Below, one piece after another: positions 37,565 to 46,711 of a stretch of 64,000 bases of DNA. This stretch comes from Acetivibrio sp. MSJd-27 (GTDB taxonomy: Bacteria; Bacillota; Clostridia; UMGS1840; HGM11507). Position numbers and translations under genes: made by a program. Below the pieces are notes generated by a model that saw nothing but the letters and a program-made list of their open reading frames with translations, made no database searches and had not been told where the DNA came from. Positions within the stretch are counted from its first letter, which is position 1. Each line of letters opens with the position of its first letter. The DNA lies in assembly GCF_018918095.1 (NCBI RefSeq), contig NZ_JAHLPV010000010.1, positions 16,057 to 80,056 on the forward strand. The letters are read 5' to 3'.

Positions 37565-38716
37565 TCAAACAATATAGTCCTCCGGCCGTTTCTCAGAAAT
37601 GCCAAAGGCGTACAGAATCGCGTCCACTGTTCTTCTGGAAGCGTTGCCGTCCCCATAGGGATTGACCGCCTTTGCCATCCTGTCGTAGCTTTCCCTGTTT
37701 TCAATCAGGTCGACCGCCATATCCAGAATGTCCTGTTTGTGAATGCCGGCTATCTTTGCCGTTCCGGCTTTGATCGCCTCAGGGCGCTCCGTCTCATTCC
37801 GCAGCACCAGTACCGGCTTTCCGAGAGAAGGTGCTTCCTCCTGCAAGCCGCCGGAGTCGGTCATCACCATATAGGCCCGATCCATCAGATTGTGCAGCTC
37901 CGCCACATCCACCGGCTCAATCAGAAAGACATTGGAAAGTTCACCGAGAATACCGGTTGCCGTCTCTCTCACCGCAGGATTCAAATGCATAGGATAGATA
38001 ATCTGCACCTCGTCCGCGTACCGCTGCGCAATCTCCTTCAGCGCAGAACAGATATTTCTCAGCGGCTCTCCAAGATTCTCGCGCCGGTGAGCGGTTACCA
38101 CAATCACCTTTTTCCCGAAATCCACCTGTTCGATTTCCTTTGTATAGAATCGATAATTTTCCGATACGGTGGTTTTCAATGCGTCAATCACCGTGTTACC
38201 CGTGATAAAAATATCCTCTTCCTTGACATTTTCCAAAAGCAGGTTCTTTTTGTTGTTCACCGTGGGAGAGAAATGCAGATCGGTAAGCCTGCCAGTCAGC
38301 TGACGGTTCATCTCCTCGGGAAAAGGGGAATATTTGTCATAGGTGCGCAGCCCGGCTTCCACATGCCCGATTTTCACCTGATTATAGAAAGCCGCCAGAG
38401 CCCCCGCAAAAGTTGTGGAGGTATCTCCGTGAACCAGGACGATATCCGGATTAGCATCCTTGATCGCCTCGTCAATGCCTGCTACGGCACGCAGTGTGAT
38501 GTCCACAAGCGTTTGGCGGGACTTCATGATATTCAGATCATAATCCGGTTGGATATCGAATATTTTTAAAACCTGATCCAGCATTTCCCTGTGCTGGGCG
38601 GTCACCGTGACGATGGATTCCACTTCCTCACGGGATTCCAGTTCCTTTACGAGGGGTGCCATCTTGATGGCCTCCGGCCTTGTCCCAAAAACGGTCATTA
38701 CTTTAATCTTTTTCAT
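37565..38716 (-). CDS. wecB: UDP-N-acetylglucosamine 2-epimerase
   Basis: 383 residues, non-hydrolysing type, converting UDP-GlcNAc to UDP-ManNAc for teichoic or surface polysaccharides. Landmarks: 'TVFGTRPEAIKMAPLVKEL' at the start, 'HGDTSTTFAGALAAFY', 'HVEAGLRTYDKYSPFPEEMN' and 'TDSGGLQEEAPSLGKPVL'. It overlaps the TagO-like gene by 14 bases, so the two enzymes of linkage-unit or polymer synthesis are coupled. Confidence 0.95.
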   Translation of the reverse strand: MKKIKVMTVFGTRPEAIKMAPLVKELESREEVESIVTVTAQHREMLDQVLKIFDIQPDYDLNIMKSRQTLVDITLRAVAGIDEAIKDANPDIVLVHGDTSTTFAGALAAFYNQVKIGHVEAGLRTYDKYSPFPEEMNRQLTGRLTDLHFSPTVNNKKNLLLENVKEEDIFITGNTVIDALKTTVSENYRFYTKEIEQVDFGKKVIVVTAHRRENLGEPLRNICSALKEIAQRYADEVQIIYPMHLNPAVRETATGILGELSNVFLIEPVDVAELHNLMDRAYMVMTDSGGLQEEAPSLGKPVLVLRNETERPEAIKAGTAKIAGIHKQDILDMAVDLIENRESYDRMAKAVNPYGDGNASRRTVDAILYAFGISEKRPEDYIV

Positions 38717-39797
38717 TCTCGTTTTCCTCTTTATTCTCTTCTTCGTTTAAATTGTCAATATACTCTTTGGCAATACTCTTGTTTTTCGCATAAATGCCGC
38801 TGCAAAAGCCGAACAGCACCATGGCGATGATCAACACAATCGCACGGTTCAGCCCCTTTGTGATCAGCACAACTGCTGTAAAAGACAGCATGCTGGACAG
38901 CGTGCAAAGCATGGTCACTGTCTCTCTCTGTGAGAAACCTTTGTCGATCAGCTTATGGTGCAGATGCCCCCTGTCGGCATGCATAATCCCCTGTCCTTTC
39001 GCCAGCCTTCTTAAAATGGCGAAGGAAGTATCAAACAGCGGGAGCCCCAGTACGATAATGGGGATAATCAGAGAGACCAGCGTGTAACCCTTGAAAAATC
39101 CTTGAATGGACAGAGTGGACAAAATAAATCCCAGAAACAGCGCTCCTGTATCTCCCATAAAGATCTTGGCCGGATGTTGGTTAAAAGGGAGAAATCCAAA
39201 ACAAGCTCCTGCAACTGCAACCAGAACCACTCCGATATGTGGAATATCCATCACGATCGTTAAAAATACCAGTGCCAGAGCGGAGATCCCCGAAATGCTG
39301 GCTGCCAATCCATCCAGGCCGTCAATCAGGTTCACTGCATTGGTGATCAGAATAATCCACACGAAGGTTACCGGAATCGACAGAAAGTCCAGATTGATCA
39401 ATTTTCCTCCCATTGCAAAAGGAATGGTAAAGAAATCGATGCGCACGCCGCCCCAGATTACCACAATCGCAGCCACAATCTGTCCGATCAGTTTTACAAC
39501 AGGCTTGAGCTGATAGATATCGTCCAGTATTCCGACAATGACAATGATAAGCGCTCCCACCAGAATCGCAATCAGTTCATGATCAATAACGCCGGTGAAG
39601 CAGGCCACACTCACAATAAATCCCAAAAAAATAGCTGCACCGCCCATACGCGGAATTGGTTTTTTGTGCATTCTTCGGTTGTCCCTCGGAACATCCACCG
39701 CATTCAGCTTGAATGCGATCACCCGTACAATCGGTACGGATGCGAAGGTGATTAAAAATGCCAGTGCAAAACCAAATATCAAATTATAATCAACCAT
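38703..39797 (-). CDS. tagO: undecaprenyl-phosphate GlcNAc-1-phosphate transferase (TagO/WecA type)
   Basis: 364 residues with about ten membrane helices. It contains 'NAVNLIDGLDGLAASIS', 'FMGDTGALFLGF' and 'HADRGHLHHKLID', the Mg2+ and substrate motifs of the MraY/WecA family; the HADRGHLHH motif is typical of the WecA/TagO branch. It starts teichoic acid or other lipid-linked glycan synthesis on the inner membrane face. It lies 18 bases after trpS and overlaps wecB. Confidence 0.93.
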   Translation of the reverse strand: MVDYNLIFGFALAFLITFASVPIVRVIAFKLNAVDVPRDNRRMHKKPIPRMGGAAIFLGFIVSVACFTGVIDHELIAILVGALIIVIVGILDDIYQLKPVVKLIGQIVAAIVVIWGGVRIDFFTIPFAMGGKLINLDFLSIPVTFVWIILITNAVNLIDGLDGLAASISGISALALVFLTIVMDIPHIGVVLVAVAGACFGFLPFNQHPAKIFMGDTGALFLGFILSTLSIQGFFKGYTLVSLIIPIIVLGLPLFDTSFAILRRLAKGQGIMHADRGHLHHKLIDKGFSQRETVTMLCTLSSMLSFTAVVLITKGLNRAIVLIIAMVLFGFCSGIYAKNKSIAKEYIDNLNEEENKEENENEKD

Positions 39798-39815
39798 ACC
39801 GTTTCACCTATTTCA

Positions 39816-40814
39816 TCAGGTTCTGTCGACAAAGCCCAGCTTCCTGTATACCTTTCTGAGTGTTTTTGATGCAAGCCGGCTGGCTCGCTGAGCTCCCTTC
39901 GTATATACTTCCTTCAGATAGTCTTTATTGTTCATCAGTTCGTTGTATTTCTCACGGATTGGCCGCAGCCCCTCAGCAACTGCTTCGCCAACGGCCAGTT
40001 TAAAGTCTCCGTATCCCTTGCCCTCAAATTCCCGTTCAATTTCCTCAAACGTCTTATCTGTCATAATCGAATAGATAGACATTAGGTTTTCAATGCCGTC
40101 CTTGCCTTCCCCCCGACAGATTCTGGTGTCCGAATCGGTAACCGCGCGTTTCAGTTTGCGGATAATCACTTCAGGCTCGTCCACAATGGAAACATACCCA
40201 TTGGGGTTACTGTCCGACTTTGACATTTTCTTTGTCGGATCCTGCAGGCTCATGATTCTTGCACCCACTTCGGGAATATAGGGTTCCGGAATGGTGAACA
40301 CATCACCGTACAAGCGGTTAAAGCGCTCCGCCAGCACCCGGGTAATCTCCAGATGCTGCTTCTGATCCGCCCCCACCGGCACCAGATTGGCCTGATAAAG
40401 CAGAATATCCGCCGCCATCAGAACCGGATAGACAAACAATCCTACTCCCACACCGGTATCCTTCGCATTCTTGGATTTATCCTTAAACTGTGTCATGCGG
40501 GACAGTTCTCCCATGTAGGTGGTACAGGTCAGCGCCCAGGACAATTCCGCATGTTGCGGAACATGAGACTGGAAAAACAGCGTTGATTTTTCCGGATCCA
40601 AGCCGCAGGCCATATACAGGGCAAGAACCTCATAGCACCGTTTTCTCAAATTGACCGGTTCCTGCGGTACCGTGAGTGCATGCATATCCGCAATCATAAA
40701 TAGACAATCGTATTCATTCTGCAGCTTCACCCAATTTTTGACCGCTCCCAGGTAATTTCCGAGTGTCATGATCCCGGAAGGCTGCAAGCCGCTTAATATC
40801 ATTTTTTTATCCAT
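39816..40814 (-). CDS. trpS: tryptophanyl-tRNA synthetase
   Basis: 332 residues, class I. 'SGLQPSGIMTLGNYLGAVKN' holds the HIGH-like motif, 'KKMSKSDSNPNG' the KMSKS loop, and the length is normal for bacterial TrpRS. It is the second gene of a four-gene run and starts 19 bases after the aminotransferase stop. No T-box or trp leader is visible in front of it. Confidence 0.96.
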   Translation of the reverse strand: MDKKMILSGLQPSGIMTLGNYLGAVKNWVKLQNEYDCLFMIADMHALTVPQEPVNLRKRCYEVLALYMACGLDPEKSTLFFQSHVPQHAELSWALTCTTYMGELSRMTQFKDKSKNAKDTGVGVGLFVYPVLMAADILLYQANLVPVGADQKQHLEITRVLAERFNRLYGDVFTIPEPYIPEVGARIMSLQDPTKKMSKSDSNPNGYVSIVDEPEVIIRKLKRAVTDSDTRICRGEGKDGIENLMSIYSIMTDKTFEEIEREFEGKGYGDFKLAVGEAVAEGLRPIREKYNELMNNKDYLKEVYTKGAQRASRLASKTLRKVYRKLGFVDRT

Positions 40815-40833
40815 TAATTCAAATCCCTCTTTG

Positions 40834-42018
40834 CTAGATATTTTTCAGTGCTTCCGCCATTAGATGGATCCCTTTCACGATATTCTCGTCGGAGGAGGTG
40901 GAATAATTCAGGCGAAAGAAAGGCGTTGGCGCGTCAATATCCGTCATAAAGTTGCAGCCGGGTACAAACGCCACATTCTGATCAATCATCGGCTTGACCA
41001 GCTTCGCAGAGTCCACATCCTTATGAATGGTGCACCAGATAAACAGACCTCCCTCCGGTCTTGTATAGGTCACATATTCCGGGAAGGTTTCATCCATCTC
41101 CTTTAACATCAGGCTGCATTTATGCCCGTAAAGCGCTCTCGCTTCCTGCACGTGTTCGGAAAAAGAATAATTTTTCAGCCATTCATAGGCCATCGCCTGG
41201 GAAAGCAGATTGGTATGTACATCGTTTACCTGTTTTAAAACGGTAATCTTCTCGCAAATCTTTTCATTGGCCACCACAAACCCGATTCTCAAGCCAGGGG
41301 AGAGAACCTTGGAGAGGGAACCGACATAAATCACATGTTCCCCTGATTCATCCATCGACTTGATGGTGGGCACGTCCTCCCCTGCAAAGCGCAGCTCGCC
41401 GTATGGGTTATCCTCAATAATCAGCACATTGTGCCGGATACAGATTTCAAGAACCTCCCTGCGTTTCGCCTCGCTTGCCGTGATTCCGGAAGGATTCTGA
41501 AAGGTGGGGATGATATACAGTAATTTGATATTCGGATTGGCGGCCAGCGTGTCCTCCAGCATTTTCGTGTCAATGCCGTCGGGCTGAAGCTCAATGCCGA
41601 AAAGCGGCGCTTCATAGGTACGGAACGCGTTCAGCGCGCCGATAAAGCTGGGGGTTTCGCAGGCAAGGCCGTCCCCTTTGTCCAAAATCGCCTTTGCGGC
41701 AAGATCAATCGCCTGCTGCGCACCGCTGGTGATAAGCAGCTTATCTCCCTGCTTCAAGATTCCTTTTTCTTTCATCTGTTCCGAAAGAATTTCAGCCAGA
41801 GGCGCATATCCCTCTGTGATTCCATATTGTAAGTACAGCCCCGGGTTCTCCGTCAAAAGACGCTGGGAGATCTCCTTGAGCTCTTCCACCGGAAAGGTTT
41901 CCGGCGAAGGATTCCCCCCCGCAAAAGAGATGACGCCCGGTTTCTGCATCATTTTAAACATCTCGCGAATGGCGGAGCCCTTCACGCCGTTCATTCTGCC
42001 CGCGAAATTATATTCCAT
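40834..42018 (-). CDS. PLP-dependent class I/II aminotransferase
   Basis: 394 residues of the fold-type I family near 2-aminoadipate/aromatic aminotransferases (MocR-related branch but without the DNA-binding domain). The PLP lysine is in 'YVGSLSKVLSPGLRIGFV'; 'PTFQNPSGI' and 'EDNPYGELRF' are also typical, and 'RPEGGLFIW' lies near the C-terminus. Substrate is not certain. GGAGGTAA precedes the ATG, and a GC-rich hairpin (GGCCCG/CGGGCC, 42041-42056) lies in the leader. Confidence 0.88.
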   Translation of the reverse strand: MEYNFAGRMNGVKGSAIREMFKMMQKPGVISFAGGNPSPETFPVEELKEISQRLLTENPGLYLQYGITEGYAPLAEILSEQMKEKGILKQGDKLLITSGAQQAIDLAAKAILDKGDGLACETPSFIGALNAFRTYEAPLFGIELQPDGIDTKMLEDTLAANPNIKLLYIIPTFQNPSGITASEAKRREVLEICIRHNVLIIEDNPYGELRFAGEDVPTIKSMDESGEHVIYVGSLSKVLSPGLRIGFVVANEKICEKITVLKQVNDVHTNLLSQAMAYEWLKNYSFSEHVQEARALYGHKCSLMLKEMDETFPEYVTYTRPEGGLFIWCTIHKDVDSAKLVKPMIDQNVAFVPGCNFMTDIDAPTPFFRLNYSTSSDENIVKGIHLMAEALKNI

Positions 42019-42145
42019 GATTTCATTACCTCCAAAGCACGGCCCGAAAACGGGCCGGCAGATTCCTTTGATTTGACTGCGGTACGGCTTGAAACCTCTG
42101 CGGTCAAAAAAATTGCTCTTTTTAGTTTATCACAAAACAATATAC

Positions 42146-42174
42146 TTGACAATATCTTTGGATTAATTTAATAT
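42146..42174 (+). promoter_or_regulatory. sigma-A promoter of gltX
   Basis: A perfect TTGACA (42146-42151), a 17-base spacer and TAATAT (42169-42174). The leader to the gltX ATG is about 65 bases, too short for a T-box. Confidence 0.75.
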
Positions 42175-42243
42175 ATTTATATAGGTATCAGAGGCAGTGA
42201 ATCTGTTCTGGTATATCCTGAAAGAAACCGGAGGAAAATAGAA

Positions 42244-43698
42244 ATGGCAAATGAGATAAGAACCCGTTTCGCCCCCAGCCCCACCGGCTATATGCATGTG
42301 GGAAATCTGCGGACGGCTTTGTATGCCTATCTTCTCGCAAAGCACGATAACGGAACATTTATTTTAAGAATAGAGGACACCGACCAGGAACGCTATGTGG
42401 AGGGAGCCGTCGACATCATCTTCAATACGCTTAAAGAGACTGGTCTCGTTCATGACGAAGGGCCGGATGTAGGCGGAGATTATGGGCCTTACATTCAAAG
42501 CGAACGGCGTGATATTTACAAAAAATACGCACAGCAGCTGGTGGACAGCGGACATGCCTATTACTGCTTCTGTGACAAGGAACGGCTGGATAAGCTGAAA
42601 AACCGCAATGAACAGTTGAAACAGCCCAATAAATATGATAAGCACTGCCTTCATCTCTCCAAAGAGGAGATTGAAGAAAATCTGAAAAACGGCGTGCCTT
42701 ATGTCATCCGTCAGAATATCCCCAAAACAGGGACAACCTCTTTTGAGGACGAAATTTTCGGAAAGATTACGGTGGACAATGACACCCTGGATGATAATGT
42801 ACTTTTGAAATCCGACGGACTGCCCACCTATAACTTCGCAAACGTGGTGGATGACCATCTGATGGGCATTACCCATGTTATCCGCGGAAACGAATATCTG
42901 TCCTCCACCCCGAAATACAATCTATTGTATGAAGCCTTCGGATGGGAGATCCCCAAATATATTCACTGTTCTCCTGTTATGAAGGATGCGCAGCACAAGC
43001 TTTCCAAGCGGAACGGCGACGCCTCCTATGAAGATTTGAAAGCAAAAGGCTATCTGACCGAGGCGATTCTGAATTATATCGCTCTTCTGGGATGGAGCCC
43101 TCAGGGGGAGCAGGAAATTTTTACTCTGCCAGAGCTGGTGGAAGCCTTTGAAATCAGCGGCATATCCAAGTCTCCCGCCATCTTTGACGAGCAGAAGCTG
43201 CGCTGGATGAATGGGGAGTATATCCGCAAAATGAGCCCGGAACAGTTCTATGAACTGGCTCTTCCCTATTTAAAGGAAGCCGTCAAGCGGGAGGATATCA
43301 ACTTAAAAGAGATTGCGGAACTGATTCATACCCGTACCGAGGTTTTGAATGACATTCCCGAAATGTTGGACTTTATTGATACATTGCCTGAATACTCCAC
43401 CGATTTATATACTCATAAAAAAATGAAAACAAATCCAGAGAACTCGAAGGAAAGTTTGGAAAAAGCGCTTCCGGTGTTGGAAAGCATTGAAAACTGGACG
43501 ATGGATGAAATTCATGAAAAGCTCTTTGCGCTGATCGCAGAGCTGGAGGTGAAAAATGGTCTGATCCTGTGGCCGATCCGCGTCGCGGTTTCCGGCAAGG
43601 CGTTTACCCCCGGCGGCGGCGTCGAACTTGCCGCCATCCTTGGCAAGGAAGAAACCATCAAAAGAATCAAAACCGGCATTGAGCTGTTGAGCAAATAA
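42244..43698 (+). CDS. gltX: glutamyl-tRNA synthetase
   Basis: 484 residues, class I. '[22 protein letters not shown]' carries the HIGH-like motif and 'HKLSKRNGD' the KMSKS-type loop. The anticodon-binding domain is all-helical, as in bacterial GluRS. GGAGG lies nine bases before the ATG. It has its own promoter and terminator. No glutaminyl-tRNA synthetase is present in the window, so it may also serve tRNA-Gln through an amidotransferase, but that cannot be decided here. Confidence 0.96.
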   Translation: MANEIRTRFAPSPTGYMHVGNLRTALYAYLLAKHDNGTFILRIEDTDQERYVEGAVDIIFNTLKETGLVHDEGPDVGGDYGPYIQSERRDIYKKYAQQLVDSGHAYYCFCDKERLDKLKNRNEQLKQPNKYDKHCLHLSKEEIEENLKNGVPYVIRQNIPKTGTTSFEDEIFGKITVDNDTLDDNVLLKSDGLPTYNFANVVDDHLMGITHVIRGNEYLSSTPKYNLLYEAFGWEIPKYIHCSPVMKDAQHKLSKRNGDASYEDLKAKGYLTEAILNYIALLGWSPQGEQEIFTLPELVEAFEISGISKSPAIFDEQKLRWMNGEYIRKMSPEQFYELALPYLKEAVKREDINLKEIAELIHTRTEVLNDIPEMLDFIDTLPEYSTDLYTHKKMKTNPENSKESLEKALPVLESIENWTMDEIHEKLFALIAELEVKNGLILWPIRVAVSGKAFTPGGGVELAAILGKEETIKRIKTGIELLSK

Positions 43699-43726
43699 CA
43701 AATGTATAAAGAGACAAAAAAGACAA

Positions 43727-43756
43727 GGGGATAGCAGTTTTGCTATCCCCATATAA
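43727..43756. terminator. bidirectional terminator after gltX
   Basis: A perfect ten-base stem GGGGATAGCA/TGCTATCCCC (43727-43736 with 43741-43750). On the plus strand ATATAAAATTTT follows; on the minus strand TTGTCTTTTTT follows, serving the orphan gene at 43862-44206. Confidence 0.75.
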
Positions 43757-43861
43757 AATTTTCTGATAATATCTGGTTTTGTTTGAAATTTCCCTATGTA
43801 AATCCTAGTCGACAGATTCTAAAAATATCACTTTTTCAGTGAACTCAACCCTTCCTATCCT

Positions 43862-44206
43862 TTAATCCTCTAATCCGATTGACTTCACCTCCAATTTGCT
43901 ATCAAAAGTGACATAAAAGCCCCCTCCGATATCCACATTAGGGTTCTGTAATATCAATGACCATGCATCATTTTCTATCTGATATAAATTAGTTTGATAC
44001 TTTTTATCATCCTTTTTCGCATAGGGGTAAGCCTTATAAATTATTTTTTTCCCTTCTTGTATATATAATTTTTCATCACTATTTGAATATAATATTATTT
44101 TTTTAATCTGTACTTGATATTCTACCGGCAAGTAATGATAAACAAAAATCGGAAATATCAAAAAACTCAAAAAAATTATACCTAACCGATTTATTCTTCT
44201 TTTCAT
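43862..44206 (-). CDS. AT-rich orphan membrane-anchored protein
   Basis: 114 residues. It starts MKRRINRLGIIFLSFLIFPIFVYHYL, one N-terminal membrane helix, followed by a small outside domain with 'LYIQEGKKIIYKAYPYAKKDD' and 'NPNVDIGGGFYVTFDSKLEV'. A strong TTAGGAGG precedes the ATG. The gene is clearly more AT-rich than its neighbours and rich in Ile, Lys and Tyr, so it may have been acquired. No family recognised. Confidence 0.65.
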   Translation of the reverse strand: MKRRINRLGIIFLSFLIFPIFVYHYLPVEYQVQIKKIILYSNSDEKLYIQEGKKIIYKAYPYAKKDDKKYQTNLYQIENDAWSLILQNPNVDIGGGFYVTFDSKLEVKSIGLED

Positions 44207-44276
44207 ATTAAGTTCCTCCTAGCAACTAGTGAATATACTAGAAGATCAGCAGATCGTTCTGTTTTCCCTATCCTTT

Positions 44277-45548
44277 TTATCCCAGCCAACCGTTCAAAAG
44301 AGCAATCGTTCCGACCAAGTTCACACCCGTTCCCCATAAAAACAGTGGAACAGAAATGATTTTCAAATCGGAGGAATCTTCCTTCTGCAGCACAGTCAAT
44401 GCGAATAAAAGCACCGGCAGAGCATCTACCGTATAGCGGTTTCCGAACTGCCAGCCGCCCATAGTGGCGTGAAAACAGGTTAAAAAGAACTGGAGAAAAA
44501 TCAATGCAACCGCCAGAAGCAATTCCCGCTTTCGTACAGCACATCTCAAATTCTTCACGAAATATACCGTGAACATCAGAAAAACAGGGCTAAAAATCCA
44601 GAAGGCGCATCCGTTAAAAATCGGGAACCGCACAATGCCTGCCTCCACCGCCGGCAGCGCCCAGAGCTTTCTCCAGTTTTCTCCCAGATAAGCGGCACTG
44701 AACTGCCCCTCCGGTTTCTCCGCTGCAAATTCCGGCAGATAGTCATGGCCAAACTGAAACACGTTTCCGAACCGCGCATAATTGAGCCCCATCAGTAAGA
44801 TGCCAACACAAAGAGGAGGAATTATCCACCACCAATATTTTTTCACACTTTGTATTATGGAGAGGTTATTTTTCCGAAACTTCCCGTACAATAAAAAAGT
44901 GATAAGCGGAAGGAAAACAATTTGCAGCGGCCTGCACCCAAAAGCCAATGCGAAAAAGAAAAGTGGAATCCATCCGTCGCTTAAATCCCTGGTCATTGCA
45001 TGGTAAAGGGCAATCAAGGTGAACGTAAAGGAGGCAGTTTGTGCAAAATACCACACATCCGCACTGTAGCCGATATGTAAAAAGTTGCTTCCAACCGTGA
45101 AAAACAGCGCCCAGAATATCGCCCAACCACCTTTTCTTCCGGTTATCCACATCATTTTCAGAGCATAGAGCGCACCAGTCAATCCAATGCTGACAGAAAT
45201 CAACGTATCCGGTGGATTTCCTCCGAACAGAAAGCAAAAGGGAAGCAAAATAATGGAAGGCACAGGCGGAAAGCTGACGAAAAATTTTCCGCCAAATTCG
45301 GCAATCTCCAGATGAGAATAGTTCTGTCCCAGGTCGAGGTGACCGGAAAGCCATCGATTGGCCTGCAGAACATAGGAATTGTATGTGGCAGGCTGAAACA
45401 GCGATTCTCCCGTAAAGCACCAGATAAGAAGATACACGCCAAGCACGCCGCACAGCAATGTGAGAATATCGGTATACCGTTCTTTTTTGGAAATGGAAAA
45501 GTTGATCTCTTTCGGGATTTTCTCCCTTTGCAAAACCCCATTTTGCAT
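44277..45548 (-). CDS. multi-spanning membrane protein, GT-C glycosyltransferase-like
   Basis: 423 residues with about ten membrane segments and a large first outside loop ('RWLSGHLDLGQNYSHLEIAEFGGKFFVSFPPVPSI'). The arrangement of an early acidic loop followed by many helices resembles GT-C lipid-linked sugar transferases of the GT39/DUF2029 kind, but no exact motif is seen. It starts 21 bases after the RNA methyltransferase gene in the same direction. Likely role: surface glycan decoration. Confidence 0.6.
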   Translation of the reverse strand: MQNGVLQREKIPKEINFSISKKERYTDILTLLCGVLGVYLLIWCFTGESLFQPATYNSYVLQANRWLSGHLDLGQNYSHLEIAEFGGKFFVSFPPVPSIILLPFCFLFGGNPPDTLISVSIGLTGALYALKMMWITGRKGGWAIFWALFFTVGSNFLHIGYSADVWYFAQTASFTFTLIALYHAMTRDLSDGWIPLFFFALAFGCRPLQIVFLPLITFLLYGKFRKNNLSIIQSVKKYWWWIIPPLCVGILLMGLNYARFGNVFQFGHDYLPEFAAEKPEGQFSAAYLGENWRKLWALPAVEAGIVRFPIFNGCAFWIFSPVFLMFTVYFVKNLRCAVRKRELLLAVALIFLQFFLTCFHATMGGWQFGNRYTVDALPVLLFALTVLQKEDSSDLKIISVPLFLWGTGVNLVGTIALLNGWLG

Positions 45549-45569
45549 ATCTATCCCACTTCTTTCTTT

Positions 45570-46691
45570 TTATCTTTTCGGAAAATATTGATACAGATTG
45601 CATTTGATCATGCCATTGTACAGCTTCCGCCTTTTGTTCGCCTTTTCCCCGAAGAAATATTCAAACTGCTCCAACGGTGTCAAAGCATACAGTGACCAAT
45701 GGTTCAGCCGATGGTAAACCTCTCCCATCTGCTTGGTGATCTGCTCGCAGTCATCCTTTTCCAAAAGCCGTTCCCCATAGGGCGGGTTGCACACGATGGT
45801 GCCATCCGGTTCTCCGCAGACAAAATCCTGGACAGCCTTCTTCTCCACCGTGACCAGCTGGGATATCCGTGCTTTTTTGCAGTTTTCTTTGGTCAACTCC
45901 ACCGCAAAAGGATCGATATCGGAGGCAAGAATCCGAAGCTTGGTGTCCCGAATTTCCTCCTGCGCCTCCTCCCTTGCATCCCGCCACATGGTCTTGGAGA
46001 TCTGAACGTACTGTTCCGCCGCAAATTTGCGGTACAAGCCCGGCGCAATATTTTTGGCAATCAGTCCCGCTTCAATAGGAATCGTCCCGGAACCGCAGAA
46101 GGGATCCGCAAATATTCCATTATACTTAAACCGGCTCAGTATAACCATCGCTGCGGCAATCGTTTCCTTAACAGGCGCAGCGTTGGAGTGTTTGCGATAC
46201 CCTCTCTTGTGGAGTCCGTCGCCGGAGGTATCAATCATCAGGACAACCTTGTCCTTAATGATGCTGAATTCAATCTGATAAGTGGTTCCGTCTTCCGGAA
46301 GCCATTCCTGCCCATACTCCCGGCTCAATGCCTCCGCCACGCTCTTCTTGATAATGGACTGGCAGTCGGAGACACTGAAAAGCGTAGAACGGTTGGTAAA
46401 CCCTTTCACGGGAAACGCGCCGTTCCGCGGAATCCACTCAGACCAGTCGAGGGCTTTGCACTGATCAAACAATTCATCAAAGGAGAAGGCTTTGAATTCC
46501 CCAATCTTAATATAAACCCGTTCTCCTGTGCGGAGCCACAGATTTGCACGGCAGACTGCCTCATAATCTCCCAGGAAGGTAATCCTGCCATCCTCCACAG
46601 AGGTGGTGTCATAGCCCAGCCTGCGGATCTCATTGGCGCAGACCGCTTCAATTCCAAATAATGTTGTTACAACAATCTCAAACTTTTTCAA
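45570..46691 (-). CDS. THUMP-domain class I RNA methyltransferase (RlmL/YpsC type)
   Basis: 373 residues. A THUMP-type RNA-binding part (about 1-155, 'FEIVVTTLFGIEAVCANEIRRLG') is followed by a Rossmann methyltransferase with the SAM motif 'DPFCGSGTIPIEAGLIA' and catalytic 'NPPYGERL'. Relatives methylate guanine N2 in 23S rRNA. The start is TTG at 46691, with GGAG eight bases upstream; the ATG ten bases before it is out of frame and stops after six codons. It follows the AraC-type sensor gene by 20 bases. Confidence 0.9.
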   Translation of the reverse strand: MKKFEIVVTTLFGIEAVCANEIRRLGYDTTSVEDGRITFLGDYEAVCRANLWLRTGERVYIKIGEFKAFSFDELFDQCKALDWSEWIPRNGAFPVKGFTNRSTLFSVSDCQSIIKKSVAEALSREYGQEWLPEDGTTYQIEFSIIKDKVVLMIDTSGDGLHKRGYRKHSNAAPVKETIAAAMVILSRFKYNGIFADPFCGSGTIPIEAGLIAKNIAPGLYRKFAAEQYVQISKTMWRDAREEAQEEIRDTKLRILASDIDPFAVELTKENCKKARISQLVTVEKKAVQDFVCGEPDGTIVCNPPYGERLLEKDDCEQITKQMGEVYHRLNHWSLYALTPLEQFEYFFGEKANKRRKLYNGMIKCNLYQYFPKR

Positions 46692-46711
46692 AAATCATAC
46701 TCCATTTCTGT

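Noticed and set aside
42019..42243. T-box leader for gltX or the aminotransferase-trpS operon
   Set aside because: The gltX leader is about 65 bases, and no specifier loop or TGGN antiterminator motif is seen on either strand.
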